The notes under the pieces: generated by a model
Database searches by the model: none
Told to the model about the DNA's origin: nothing
What the model saw: the letters and a program-made list of their open reading frames with translations, nothing else
In this document: positions 43,497 through 51,380 of the stretch, piece after piece
Numbering within the stretch: the first letter of the stretch is position 1
How the letters are laid out: each line of letters opens with the position of its first letter
Assembly (NCBI RefSeq): GCF_011398925.1
Contig: NZ_AP022842.1
Location: forward strand, 3,212,001 to 3,276,000
From: Bacillus sp. KH172YL63
GTDB taxonomy: Bacteria; Bacillota; Bacilli; Bacillales; Bacillaceae_B
Reading direction: 5' to 3'
Length of the DNA: 64,000 nucleotides
Translations under genes and position numbers: made by a program

Positions 43497-44159
43497 CTAT
43501 CGTCTTCTGATGATTTTTGATAATGTATTTCCTGCTGTCTGCAGTCCCTGTACCATCACGATTAAAATGATGACCGTCACGATCATGACGGATGTTTCAA
43601 ATCGCTGATATCCGTACGCAATGGCGAGATCCCCGAGGCCTCCGCCTCCGACTGCCCCGGCCATGGCCGATGCCCCGACAAGGCCGATTGTTGCGATTGT
43701 GATATTCAGGACCAGCGTACTCAATGCTTCCGGAATGAGGATCCCGAAGATGATCTGCCACGGCCCGGCCCCCATGGACTCGGCCGCTTCGATGACACCC
43801 GGTTCCACTTCAAGGAGCGAACTTTCTACGAGTCTTGCAATATACGGCGCCGCAAACACGACAAGCGGCACTACGGCGGCTGCCGTTCCGATCGATGTGC
43901 CGACGACCAACCGGGTAAACGGGATGATCGCGACCATCAGGATGATGAACGGGATTGACCGGAACACGTTGATGATGCTGCTCAATACGGAAAAGACGGC
44001 TTTGTTTTCAAGCAAGTGTCCCTTTCTCGTCACCACGACGATGATGCCGAGGGGAAGGCCGATGAGTGTGGCGAACAGAAGGGAAAATGACACCATCGCC
44101 ACCGTATCCCATGTCGCTTCAATAATCTTTGGCCAAAACAATTCCCAATTAACTTGCAC
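43497..44159 (-). CDS. metI: Methionine ABC transporter permease MetI
   Basis: 220 residues, five helices; GTG start overlapping the end of metN by 11 bases. ESSLLEVEPGVIEAAESMGAGP is the EAA loop that contacts MetN. N-terminal helix TVAMVSFSLLFATLIGLPLG. Confidence 0.94.
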   Translation of the reverse strand: MQVNWELFWPKIIEATWDTVAMVSFSLLFATLIGLPLGIIVVVTRKGHLLENKAVFSVLSSIINVFRSIPFIILMVAIIPFTRLVVGTSIGTAAAVVPLVVFAAPYIARLVESSLLEVEPGVIEAAESMGAGPWQIIFGILIPEALSTLVLNITIATIGLVGASAMAGAVGGGGLGDLAIAYGYQRFETSVMIVTVIILIVMVQGLQTAGNTLSKIIRRR

Positions 44160-45174
44160 GCTTCTCCACCTCGCTTACGAATAATCTGTTTCTCCAATAA
44201 TCCAGGATTTCTTCCGTTTCGCTCCTGCTGCCGATGATCTGGACGATGAGATTCCCGAACGGCTGACCCTGGAGTTCTGTGATCTGCCCGAATAATACAT
44301 TGATGTGGGCGTTGAATGCTTTTGCCGTCTCAGAAAGGATCGGCAGGCCCGTTGAATCTCCTTTGAAAATGAGGCGGCAGATGCGCCCTTCCTTGCTGTC
44401 ATTCAATTTGTCGAGAACCGATGCCGGCAGCTGATCATTCATGACACTTTTCACAAAGTTTTTCGTCGTCGAGGTCTGCGGGTTGGAAAAGATATCGAAC
44501 ACGCTTCCCTCTTCCACGATTTCTCCATTTTCCATCACCGCGACCTTATCACAGATTTCCCGGATGACCCCCATTTCGTGGGTGATCATCACGATTGTAA
44601 TCCCATACTCCCCGTTGATTCTTTTTAATAGATTCAAAATTGATTCGGTCGTCTGGGGATCCAGTGCGGATGTGGCTTCATCGCAGAGGAGAATCGATGG
44701 CGAGGTCGCGAGGGCCCTTGCAATCCCCACCCTCTGCTTCTGACCGCCTGACAGCTCGTCGGGATAATGCTTCGCTTTATCTTCAAGTCCGACAAACGCG
44801 AGCAGCTCCTTGACCCTTTCACTGATTCTTTCTTTCGGCCACTTTGCAAGTTTCAGAGGATAGGCGATATTCCCTGCCACCGTCCGGGACTGAAACAGAT
44901 TGAAATGCTGAAAAATCATCCCGATCCGGTGCCGCTCCTTCCTCAGATCAATCGCCGACTGATCCTTCAGGCTGCGCCCCTCTATGAAAATATCACCCGA
45001 TGAAGGTTTCTCTAAAAAATTGAGACAGCGGACAAGCGTGCTCTTACCCGCCCCGCTGAACCCGATCACGCCATAAATCTCTCCCTTTTTCACCTCGAAG
45101 GAAACATTCTTCAAAGCATTGAACGGGCCATCCTTCGTCTCGAATACTTTCGTAACATTCTGAACTCTGATCAT
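44149..45174 (-). CDS. metN: Methionine ABC transporter ATPase MetN
   Basis: 341 residues. Walker A GFSGAGKST, signature LSGGQKQRV, Walker B LLCDEATSALD, H-loop ITHEMG. The C-terminal about 75 residues (GRICRLIFKGDS onwards) form the NIL/ACT-like domain that binds methionine and inhibits transport. First gene after the SAM riboswitch. Confidence 0.95.
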   Translation of the reverse strand: MIRVQNVTKVFETKDGPFNALKNVSFEVKKGEIYGVIGFSGAGKSTLVRCLNFLEKPSSGDIFIEGRSLKDQSAIDLRKERHRIGMIFQHFNLFQSRTVAGNIAYPLKLAKWPKERISERVKELLAFVGLEDKAKHYPDELSGGQKQRVGIARALATSPSILLCDEATSALDPQTTESILNLLKRINGEYGITIVMITHEMGVIREICDKVAVMENGEIVEEGSVFDIFSNPQTSTTKNFVKSVMNDQLPASVLDKLNDSKEGRICRLIFKGDSTGLPILSETAKAFNAHINVLFGQITELQGQPFGNLIVQIIGSRSETEEILDYWRNRLFVSEVEKRAS

Positions 45175-45227
45175 ACAGGACCTTCTCCTTTCGCTATGTA
45201 TCCCTCTTACTTGTGCTTCCGGCCAAA

Positions 45228-45392
45228 TAAAAAGTGCCCCCCTTCATAAGAAGAGAGGCACAAATATGTAGATGTCCCGCTCTTCTCATCTTTCAAGTCA
45301 CATGACTTGATGGAATTGGCACGGTATTCATAAGAACCCGTTGCCGAGGTATCACAGGGCCAGTCCCTCCACCTCTCTGGATAAGAAGATAT
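45228..45392 (-). promoter_or_regulatory. SAM-I (S-box) riboswitch with terminator
   Basis: On the minus strand: CTTATCCAGAGAGGTGGAGG (P1/P2 conserved), GGACTGGCCC, TGATACCTCGGCAACGGG (core), then terminator GTGCCTCTCTTC-TTAT-GAAGGGGGGCAC followed by TTTTTATTT, ending about 55 bases before metN. SAM binding should stop transcription, turning off methionine uptake. Confidence 0.93.
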
Positions 45393-45494
45393 CGCTTTAT
45401 TTAATTAATGTTATGATGCGTTTAAGCATTAGGGTAATGGTATAGAATTTCCATTGTTTTGTCAACAATGTTTTTTGAATATTTCATAAAAAAC

Positions 45495-45527
45495 TAAAAA
45501 AACTGACCTCAGTCCCAGGTCAGTTTT
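45495..45527 (-). terminator. Terminator of the MgtC-like gene
   Basis: Minus strand AAAACTGACCT, a 7-base loop, AGGTCAGTTTTTTT, after the MgtC-like stop codon. Confidence 0.85.
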
Positions 45528-45562
45528 GCCGCAATACAGAGTGGAGAGAACAGGCCTCGAGC

Positions 45563-46084
45563 CTACTCCTCATCCTTCTCTTCCTCTTTTTTCTTCCCCA
45601 TCTTCGGCAGCCGCACGGTCGTCATTTCCCGGCCTTCGAAAATGTTCCCGATCCTCGTTGTGATGAACGTGATCAGGGTCGCGAAGATGACGATCCCGTA
45701 AAAGCCTGCCCCAATCCCGATGCCGACTCCACCTACGTAGAAAATCATCGCAGCGGAAGTGAGTCCTTTTACCCGCAGGCCGTCTTTCAGGATCACACCT
45801 GCACCTAAGAAACCGAGCCCTGAAACAATTTGAGCCGCAAGCCGGAAAGGATCCATCATCTTCCCGCTGTCCGGCTGACTGAGCATTTCCGCCCCTTCAA
45901 TCGAAACGATCGTGATCAACGTACAGGCCACCGCCACATACGTATACGTCTTTAACCCGGCAGGCTTATTTTTCGACGTCCGGTCCCATCCGATCACGAA
46001 CCCCAGGACCGCACTCACCACAATCCGGAAATAAATATCATGCTGCCAGAAGAAATCCGCTGCTGCATTGATGATATGTGACAT
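45563..46084 (-). CDS. MgtC/SapB-family membrane protein
   Basis: 173 residues, CAGGAGGAGG before ATG. Helices VSAVLGFVIGWDRTSKNKPAGLKTY (conserved GxxxGxxRexxxkpAGlrT motif), RLAAQIVSGLGFLGAGVILKDG and VRGLTSAA-type loop (VKGLTSAAMIFYVGGVG). Linked with Mg2+ limitation or membrane homeostasis in relatives; transport is unproven. Lys/Glu-rich C-terminal tail. Confidence 0.9.
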   Translation of the reverse strand: MSHIINAAADFFWQHDIYFRIVVSAVLGFVIGWDRTSKNKPAGLKTYTYVAVACTLITIVSIEGAEMLSQPDSGKMMDPFRLAAQIVSGLGFLGAGVILKDGLRVKGLTSAAMIFYVGGVGIGIGAGFYGIVIFATLITFITTRIGNIFEGREMTTVRLPKMGKKKEEEKDEE

Positions 46085-46174
46085 GGTGAAATCCTCCTCC
46101 TGTGCAAGATTGCTATTTGTAGAATATTTTTTTATCGTACACTAAATTATTTGGTATAGAAAGGGTATGTCCAA

Positions 46175-46384
46175 TCAAAGTTTCCCTTCTCTCATCCACT
46201 TGGCAATCCTTATACTGCCAAATACCGCTACTGCAAATATCAATATAGTAAGAACGACATATATGTTCAATGCGTTGATTTCTTTCAAACCATTATCATT
46301 TCCGGTTATAAAAAATAGTAAAAAGATAAAAGCAATGTAAAGCAGCACATTGGGTATAATCCAGGCTATTCTCAATTTATTCAT
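46175..46384 (-). CDS. Small two-helix membrane protein
   Basis: 69 residues from ATG 46384 (AAAGGTGTTGTGT). Two helices (IAWIIPNVLLYIAFIFLLFF and NIYVVLTILIFAVAVFGS) and a basic end (RIAKWMREGKL). Function unknown. Confidence 0.65.
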   Translation of the reverse strand: MNKLRIAWIIPNVLLYIAFIFLLFFITGNDNGLKEINALNIYVVLTILIFAVAVFGSIRIAKWMREGKL

Positions 46385-46405
46385 ACACAACACCTTTATT
46401 ATAAG

Positions 46406-46885
46406 TTATTCCCCATGTATCGGCAGCACCGTCGAATCCTTGATCTCCCGGAGCGCCAGGCTCGTCTGGATCTTCGTGATCCCCATTTCATTCAGCCGCC
46501 TGATAAAGAGCTCGAGCCCCTTCCGATCCTTGCAGGCAACCTTCAGGAGATAATCGTATTCGCCGGTCAGACAGTGACATTCCAGCACCTCTTTCATCGC
46601 TTCCAATGTCTCCTCCAACGCTTCCAGCTTCTCCGTCCGGTGCTCATTCGTACTCATGAACACAAAGCACAACAAATCAAATCCAAGCTTCTCATGATTC
46701 AGTATCGCTACCTGCTTCTTGATATACCCTTCCGTCTCCAGCCGCTTGATCCGAGCATGCACGGCCGGTGCGGACAAATTGACCCGCTTCGATAATTGGA
46801 GATTGCTCAAATTCCCGTCCTTTTGCAGCAAATCCAACAGCTGCAGATCCATCTGATCAAGGACCCTGCTTACGATTGATTCCAT
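46406..46885 (-). CDS. Lrp/AsnC-family transcriptional regulator
   Basis: 159 residues, AAAGGAGACACCAACC before ATG. N-terminal winged helix (LDLLQKDGNLSNLQLSKRVNLSAPAVHARIKRL) and C-terminal RAM domain (HCLTGEYDYLLKVACKDRKGLELFI). Effector probably an amino acid; targets unknown. Adjacent small membrane gene might be co-transcribed. Confidence 0.9.
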   Translation of the reverse strand: MESIVSRVLDQMDLQLLDLLQKDGNLSNLQLSKRVNLSAPAVHARIKRLETEGYIKKQVAILNHEKLGFDLLCFVFMSTNEHRTEKLEALEETLEAMKEVLECHCLTGEYDYLLKVACKDRKGLELFIRRLNEMGITKIQTSLALREIKDSTVLPIHGE

Positions 46886-47010
46886 GGTTGGTGTCTCCTT
46901 TGTGAATTGATGGTTAGTGGGGGGATGTGGTGAAGATTTGTAAGCTATTACTCTTAGATACTTTTATTTGTTTTGGTTTTTCTTATTATACTATACAACA
47001 AAGAAGCACA

Positions 47011-47034
47011 AGCACGGGGACGGTTCCCGTGCTT
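47011..47034. repeat. Short GC palindrome family, copy 2
   Basis: AGCACGGGGACGGTTCCCGTGCT, near-perfect dyad. It lies between the Lrp gene and the MNIO cluster. Confidence 0.75.
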
Positions 47035-47134
47035 CCATACACTTTGACGTAATGCAGGCGTGCAAAATCATGGTTCATCCATTTTTGCGTGTTTACCTGC
47101 TTCATTTTACGAAAGGTTCAACTACTTACCATAC

Positions 47135-47172
47135 AAAAAAGACGCCTGTCCTCATAAGGATCAGGCACACAT
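47135..47172 (-). terminator. Terminator of the MNIO cluster
   Basis: Minus strand GCCTGATCCTTATGAGGACAGGC followed by GTCTTTTTT, just beyond the MNIO stop codon. Confidence 0.8.
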
Positions 47173-47175
47173 AAA

Positions 47176-47991
47176 CTATAGAATATAATTGGCTTGAAAC
47201 ATTTGTTTTAATCTTTTTAAATCTTCTTTTACATCTTTGGTTCCTTCAAGATTCATATCTCTTTCAAGGTTAATCGTATGTACAGGGGCATTCTCCAGAA
47301 TATATTCCAGTAATCTCCAGACTTCTTCATGAACAGGCTCAGCATGTGAATCGATGAGAATACCATCCATTTCTGTGAAACCGGCAATATGCAAGTGGTT
47401 AATCTTTTCCTTTGGTAGAGCATCAAAGAATTGATAAGGATCATAATCGTGATTGACTGAATTTACATAGAGATTAGAAACATCCAACAACATACCTATC
47501 TCTGTTTCGTTTAATAATCTGACCCAGAACTCACATTCACTATAAACATTATTGGGCCAGTTGAATTGGTATGTGATATTTTCCAGATAAAGTTGCCTGC
47601 CAACATGGTGGTGAAAGTGACGCGCTTTGTCTTTAAGTAAATGGATGGATTCGTCTATAAAGAAGGATGGAATAAAGTCAGTCAAAGAATATTCCCCCAC
47701 ACTGCTAACGGCAAGGTGATCCGTAATAAAGGGGGCATTGATCTCGTTACTCAGCTCTATCAGCCTATCCAATTTCCTTTCATTGATATCTTCGAATGTA
47801 GCCATAGATAAAGACAAACTATGAGCCACCAGGGTAAAGTCCCTTTTCAGCCTGGAAAGTTCTTCATTCGTACTTGGATGATAAAACAATTCAGGTGATA
47901 TTTCTAAGAAATCCACCATTTCCTTTAAATCGTCCAGTTGATCTGCAAATTCATTTCGGTAGCTTATTCCTACCCCCCTTAAACTATGCAA
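47176..47991 (-). CDS. DUF692 multinuclear non-haem iron oxidase (MNIO), RiPP-modifying
   Basis: 271-282 residues. TTG 47991 (AAGAAGGTG upstream) fits best; ATG 48024 without a site is the alternative. TIM-barrel DUF692 pattern: GVGISYRNE, DFLEISPE, LVAHSLSLS (His), ITDHLAVS (His), LENI (Glu), LLDVSNLYVN (Asp, Asn), HLHIAG (His), DSHAEPVHEEVW (Asp, His) and INLERD (Glu). All expected iron ligands are present. MNIOs such as MbnB, TglH and BufB oxidise Cys or Asp in short peptides. Last gene of the four-gene cluster; overlaps the MFS gene. Confidence 0.9.
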   Translation of the reverse strand: MHSLRGVGISYRNEFADQLDDLKEMVDFLEISPELFYHPSTNEELSRLKRDFTLVAHSLSLSMATFEDINERKLDRLIELSNEINAPFITDHLAVSSVGEYSLTDFIPSFFIDESIHLLKDKARHFHHHVGRQLYLENITYQFNWPNNVYSECEFWVRLLNETEIGMLLDVSNLYVNSVNHDYDPYQFFDALPKEKINHLHIAGFTEMDGILIDSHAEPVHEEVWRLLEYILENAPVHTINLERDMNLEGTKDVKEDLKRLKQMFQANYIL

Positions 47992-49213
47992 TGGAGTCAC
48001 CTTCTTCACGAATCGTTTTCTCATTTGATAAGAGAATTTTAAATGAATAGTTCACCCGGAAAAGGGAGAGTATGGTAAAGATGATCAAGAAAGATACAAC
48101 TCCGAATTCATCTATGATCAAGTAAGAAATCGGTATAAAGATTAGTTTACTAAGGTCGCTTAGAGCAATGGTAATGGATTTGTATTTGGCTTTCATATGG
48201 TTAGGGGCTTTAATGAATATTTCAGCCCGTAACAGATTATTGATGATCGGGGTCCCGAATGTAAATAATGAAAAGCCGATCAAATAAAAGATTGGAACGG
48301 GCGATGCAGTCATCATGATTAATCCCCCGACAATGAGGGCGTTTGAAGTGATGAGGAGCTGTAACTTTGACCACTTGTAAACATCCACTTTTGATAAAAG
48401 CATGTTGGCAAGGATCGATCCGATGCCTCCAATGATCCAGAACCCTGAGAATACGGCTGTACTTGCATCGTACCTTAAATCTAACACGAATACAGAAACG
48501 CTTATAATAATCGGGGTAATCATACCATTGATCGTCTCTAATATACTTAACTCGGATAATGTTTTACTCTTCCAGACACTGATAAAAGATTCCTTCAGAT
48601 TATGCAATATTTTAGTTGGATTTCTATCGCTCACTGTATCGATCGTTTCATCTTTCACGTAAGATTTCTGAATAAAAAGGACGATTCCCAAACTAATAAC
48701 ATATGTAGCTAAATCGAAAAGCAATGCATTGGCCGCAAAGAGTTTGAAAAATACCGGCCCAAGACCAAACCCAAGTGTTTTTGCAGACAAGAACCAAGAA
48801 TTTCTGGCACTAATGTGCTTGACTAAGTTATCCCCTTCAATTAACTTATTCATCCAGATGTTCTGTGCTAAAGCATTGGCTGAGCCAAATAACCCATTGA
48901 GTACCATAAGGGGAACAAGTAGATAGAACAGTTCTTGCTGAATGGCCAGGAAAAGGAAGGAAAAGGTAAAGATTGATCCAATGATGCACAGGATCATAAT
49001 CGTGATTTTCTTGTATTTGTCTACGTAATATCCACCAAAGAAGGTTGTGACGATCCTTGCTATGGAGCTGGTGATAAATAAGAAACTGGTAAATAAAGGG
49101 GAACCTGTCAGGTAAAAGGCCAGGATCGGAAGGCCGGTCCATGTCAATGCGGATCCAAAGCTATTAATCGTACTTAGCGCAACGAGGAGATTCACAATTT
49201 TAGTGTGTTTCAT
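47984..49213 (-). CDS. MFS transporter, probable exporter of the modified peptide
   Basis: 409 residues, 12 helices (SALTWTGLPILAFYLTGSPLF at the N-terminus; FFGGYYVDKYKKITIM is the loop 2-3 MFS motif). It overlaps the partner gene upstream by 14 bases (AGAAAGG inside that gene is the ribosome site) and the MNIO downstream by 8-41 bases. Exporter role is inferred from location. It resembles the MdfA/LmrP-like or YfiS-type MFS families. Confidence 0.85.
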   Translation of the reverse strand: MKHTKIVNLLVALSTINSFGSALTWTGLPILAFYLTGSPLFTSFLFITSSIARIVTTFFGGYYVDKYKKITIMILCIIGSIFTFSFLFLAIQQELFYLLVPLMVLNGLFGSANALAQNIWMNKLIEGDNLVKHISARNSWFLSAKTLGFGLGPVFFKLFAANALLFDLATYVISLGIVLFIQKSYVKDETIDTVSDRNPTKILHNLKESFISVWKSKTLSELSILETINGMITPIIISVSVFVLDLRYDASTAVFSGFWIIGGIGSILANMLLSKVDVYKWSKLQLLITSNALIVGGLIMMTASPVPIFYLIGFSLFTFGTPIINNLLRAEIFIKAPNHMKAKYKSITIALSDLSKLIFIPISYLIIDEFGVVSFLIIFTILSLFRVNYSFKILLSNEKTIREEGDSIA

Positions 49214-49904
49214 ATGATTCTGCCTTTCTAATAAGAAGATTAGGTATGTTCATCTGGATGATAAGTTCAGCGTTCTCTATATATTCAATCTTTCTGGACT
49301 CTTCTTTCGGAGAATAAATCAAATAGTCTACGGAAGGGTCATTTGTATCTGCAATCTCTTTTAGCCATTGGTAAATGTCACTTGTGATTTCATATATTTT
49401 TGTACTCTCTAAATAATGAGGCTGTACAAATAAAAAGTAAGTAGAATCAAACTCATCCTGAAACATTTCTGCTTCATACGGAAAAGAATAATCCATTTTA
49501 AGAACACTGGAAGATTTTGGGGTACTGGCTACTTTGTATTTTTCAATTTCATAATGGGTATATTGAATTAATTTCTCATCTAGTTGAGAAGATGTAAGAT
49601 ATGTATAAAATGCGCTCAGATCAGCTTCTACAGATTGCCCTTTAAATTCGTTTGCTGAAAAATAACCGGTCATGAGTTCTGTGAATCTTGAAGCCCCTAA
49701 ATATTCTAGCGTTTTAGGCAGTACAGTTACAAATCTTCTTGTCCTGCTGTTTATGGTAAAGGATCTGAACCTATTAAACCCCTCAATATGTAAACCATAG
49801 AACAGGGAACGATGATCTGCTTCTCGAACTTCCTTAAAATCTCTTTCATTCACTGTTGCCTTCATAAGCTTTAACTGTGCTTCACGTAAATCCGTTCTAT
49901 TCAT
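49200..49904 (-). CDS. Unrecognised protein, probable MNIO partner
   Basis: 234 residues, ATG with AAGGGGGATAAG. Begins MNRTDLREAQLKLMKATVNE, a helical start reminiscent of DUF2063/HvfC-like MNIO partners, followed by HIEGFNRFRSFTINSRTRRF, then a helix-rich middle with FTELMTGYFSANEF and a C-terminal part with YLIYSPKEESRKIEY. MNIO enzymes normally need a peptide-binding partner (MbnC, TglI, BufC); the position between precursor and oxidase suggests this role, but the sequence is too divergent for me to assign by motif. Confidence 0.75.
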   Translation of the reverse strand: MNRTDLREAQLKLMKATVNERDFKEVREADHRSLFYGLHIEGFNRFRSFTINSRTRRFVTVLPKTLEYLGASRFTELMTGYFSANEFKGQSVEADLSAFYTYLTSSQLDEKLIQYTHYEIEKYKVASTPKSSSVLKMDYSFPYEAEMFQDEFDSTYFLFVQPHYLESTKIYEITSDIYQWLKEIADTNDPSVDYLIYSPKEESRKIEYIENAELIIQMNIPNLLIRKAESYETH

Positions 49905-49923
49905 CTTATCCCCCTTAACAAAC

Positions 49924-49949
49924 GAAAGAGGCAGGAATCTGCCTCTTTA
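49924..49949 (-). terminator. Partial terminator after the precursor gene
   Basis: AAAGAGGCAG-ATTC-CTGCCTCTTT, a perfect 10-bp stem followed by CGTTTGTT. A leaky terminator here would give excess precursor transcript over enzyme transcript, as is usual for RiPP clusters. Confidence 0.75.
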
Positions 49950-49973
49950 GCCTTTTTGCTAGTATGCATGTCA

Positions 49974-50054
49974 TTATTTAATTGGAGCAGCTCCATCGTC
50001 CATGCAGATCTCTTGAATCTTTTTCACTTGCTCTTCTTTAACTAATTTCATCAT
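49974..50054 (-). CDS. 26-residue RiPP precursor-like peptide, newly called
   Basis: ATG ATG at 50054 and 50051 behind AAGGGAGGTC at six bases. Leader-like part MMKLVKEEQVKKIQE is a charged helix; the end is ICMDDGAAPIK with one Cys (Cys17 of 26) directly followed by Met-Asp-Asp. It is co-directional with, and 70 bases before, the partner gene, separated by a partial terminator. Length is like methanobactin precursors. Modification at Cys or Asp by the MNIO is inferred from family chemistry. Confidence 0.7.
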   Translation of the reverse strand: MMKLVKEEQVKKIQEICMDDGAAPIK

Positions 50055-50075
50055 GAATGACCTCCCTTATGTAAA

Positions 50076-50381
50076 ATATTAGACTAATTACCGCGGATAA
50101 AAGTCCTATACAATGTAACATTATGTAAATCTATGAACAATTTGGATTTTTATGTATGTACACTTGTCAGGGCGGACTATTAAGCAGGATACTCCAATAT
50201 ATTTGTATATTCGACATTTTTTATAACTCTAGTTATATTTTATAGATGTTACCAGATTTTACAAAGTGGATTAGCCGGAATAATATGTTCAAAAATGTGG
50301 CTTAAACTATCATGTAAGATAGTTTGGACAGATTGTAAAAGCATCCTTAACCCTCCTGTACTTTACTTCAAAATCAACCCT
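50076..50381. other. Promoter region and gene-free stretch upstream of the cluster
   Basis: AT-rich, with an inverted repeat AAACTATC-ATGTAA-GATAGTTT near 50305-50326. A TTGTTC/TACATT pair 17 bases apart is a weak promoter candidate about 65 bases before the precursor. No other gene seen. Confidence 0.4.
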
Positions 50382-50572
50382 CTAATATATATAATAAGCA
50401 GTAAACGTTAATCCGTTTTGAACTATGAGAATCAGGATCTGGTCGATTATTTGAAAAAAATCCTCCTGTCTCACGTTAAATATAGCCAACATAAAAATAA
50501 AGAGTATGATGATGGAAGAATAATATATTCTTTTATATGTAAAGCCCTTTTTTGAAAAATAGCCAAAAAGGT
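50382..50572 (-). pseudogene. Two-helix membrane fragment, probably broken
   Basis: Encodes FGYFSKKGFTYKRIYYSS followed by two helices (IIILFIFMLAIF and IIDQILILIVQNGLTFTAYYIY). The N-terminal extension passes through GC-palindrome repeats and has no ribosome site, so I think the original start was lost to repeat insertion. Could be a small gene with a missed start. Confidence 0.35.
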
Positions 50573-50597
50573 GAGCACGGGGACGGTTCTTGTGCTT
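50573..50597. repeat. Short GC palindrome family, copy 3
   Basis: GAGCACGGGGACGGTTCTTGTGCTT. Confidence 0.7.
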
Positions 50598-50651
50598 CTT
50601 GTCATTCAACAGAATGAACCAATGTGAACAAGGGGGAACACCTTTCATAGA

Positions 50652-50713
50652 GAAGCAACAGAACCGTCCCCATGCTCTCAAAAACCAAGCCACGGTACCT
50701 GTCCCCGTGGCTT
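50652..50713. repeat. Short GC palindrome family, copies 4 and 5
   Basis: A half-like GAAGCAACAGAACCGTCCCC element at 50652 is followed by AGCCACGGTACCTGTCCCCG-type palindrome at 50687-50713. The latter ends next to the ElaA stop codon and may serve as its terminator. Confidence 0.65.
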
Positions 50714-51159
50714 CAATAATTCTTCAACACCATATCAATATGCGGAATCCCATCATCCAGATAGGTTTCCGTTACCGCCCTGAATCCAAACGATTCATAG
50801 AACGCCCGCAAATATTCCTGCGCCTGGATCTTCACCGTTTGTTCCCCCCACTCATCATGGATGAAAGCCAATCCTCTTGTCATTAACTCGCTTGCGAAAC
50901 CTTTTCCACGATAGGCTTCCTTCACGAGGACTCTTCCTATGGACGGTTCTGTGTATGAAACGCCTGCAGGTAGAAGCCGGGCATATGCAACCACCTCACC
51001 GTTCTCTTCTTTATAAAGGTGATGGGCGTGCAGATCTTTTCCGTCGACTTCAAGGTAGGGACAATTTTGTTCCACTACAAAGACCTGGGTTCTTACTTGT
51101 AGCATTTCGTATAGTTCGTAATTTGATAGCTCATTAAAGCTCTTCACCTTCCAGCTCAT
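50713..51159 (-). CDS. ElaA-like GNAT acetyltransferase
   Basis: 148 residues. VRTQVFVVEQNCPYLEVDGKD is the ElaA family signature; acetyl-CoA site GRVLVKEAYRGKGFASELM; FYESFGF. Substrate unknown. ATG preceded by GTAGGGGTG. Confidence 0.88.
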   Translation of the reverse strand: MSWKVKSFNELSNYELYEMLQVRTQVFVVEQNCPYLEVDGKDLHAHHLYKEENGEVVAYARLLPAGVSYTEPSIGRVLVKEAYRGKGFASELMTRGLAFIHDEWGEQTVKIQAQEYLRAFYESFGFRAVTETYLDDGIPHIDMVLKNY

Positions 51160-51335
51160 ATATAGAACACCCCTACTATATTATTTTTTGAGTAACAACC
51201 GGACACCTTGATCTGTTTACCTCAGCTTCCTGGAACGATGATATTCATCAATGGAGTTATTATAGCAGTTTCTTTAGGACAATGGAGACCGTGTATCCTG
51301 GCTACTTTGATTGGAAAGTCGCGCTTCTCCCCCAC

Positions 51336-51372
51336 TAAAAAAAGCCTCACTCCATATAATGAAGTGAAGCTC
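51336..51372 (-). terminator. Terminator of the sugar-acid operon
   Basis: Minus strand AGCTTCACT, an 11-base loop, AGTGAGGCT, TTTTTTTAG, after the cupin gene. Confidence 0.8.
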
Positions 51373-51380
51373 TGTCTACT

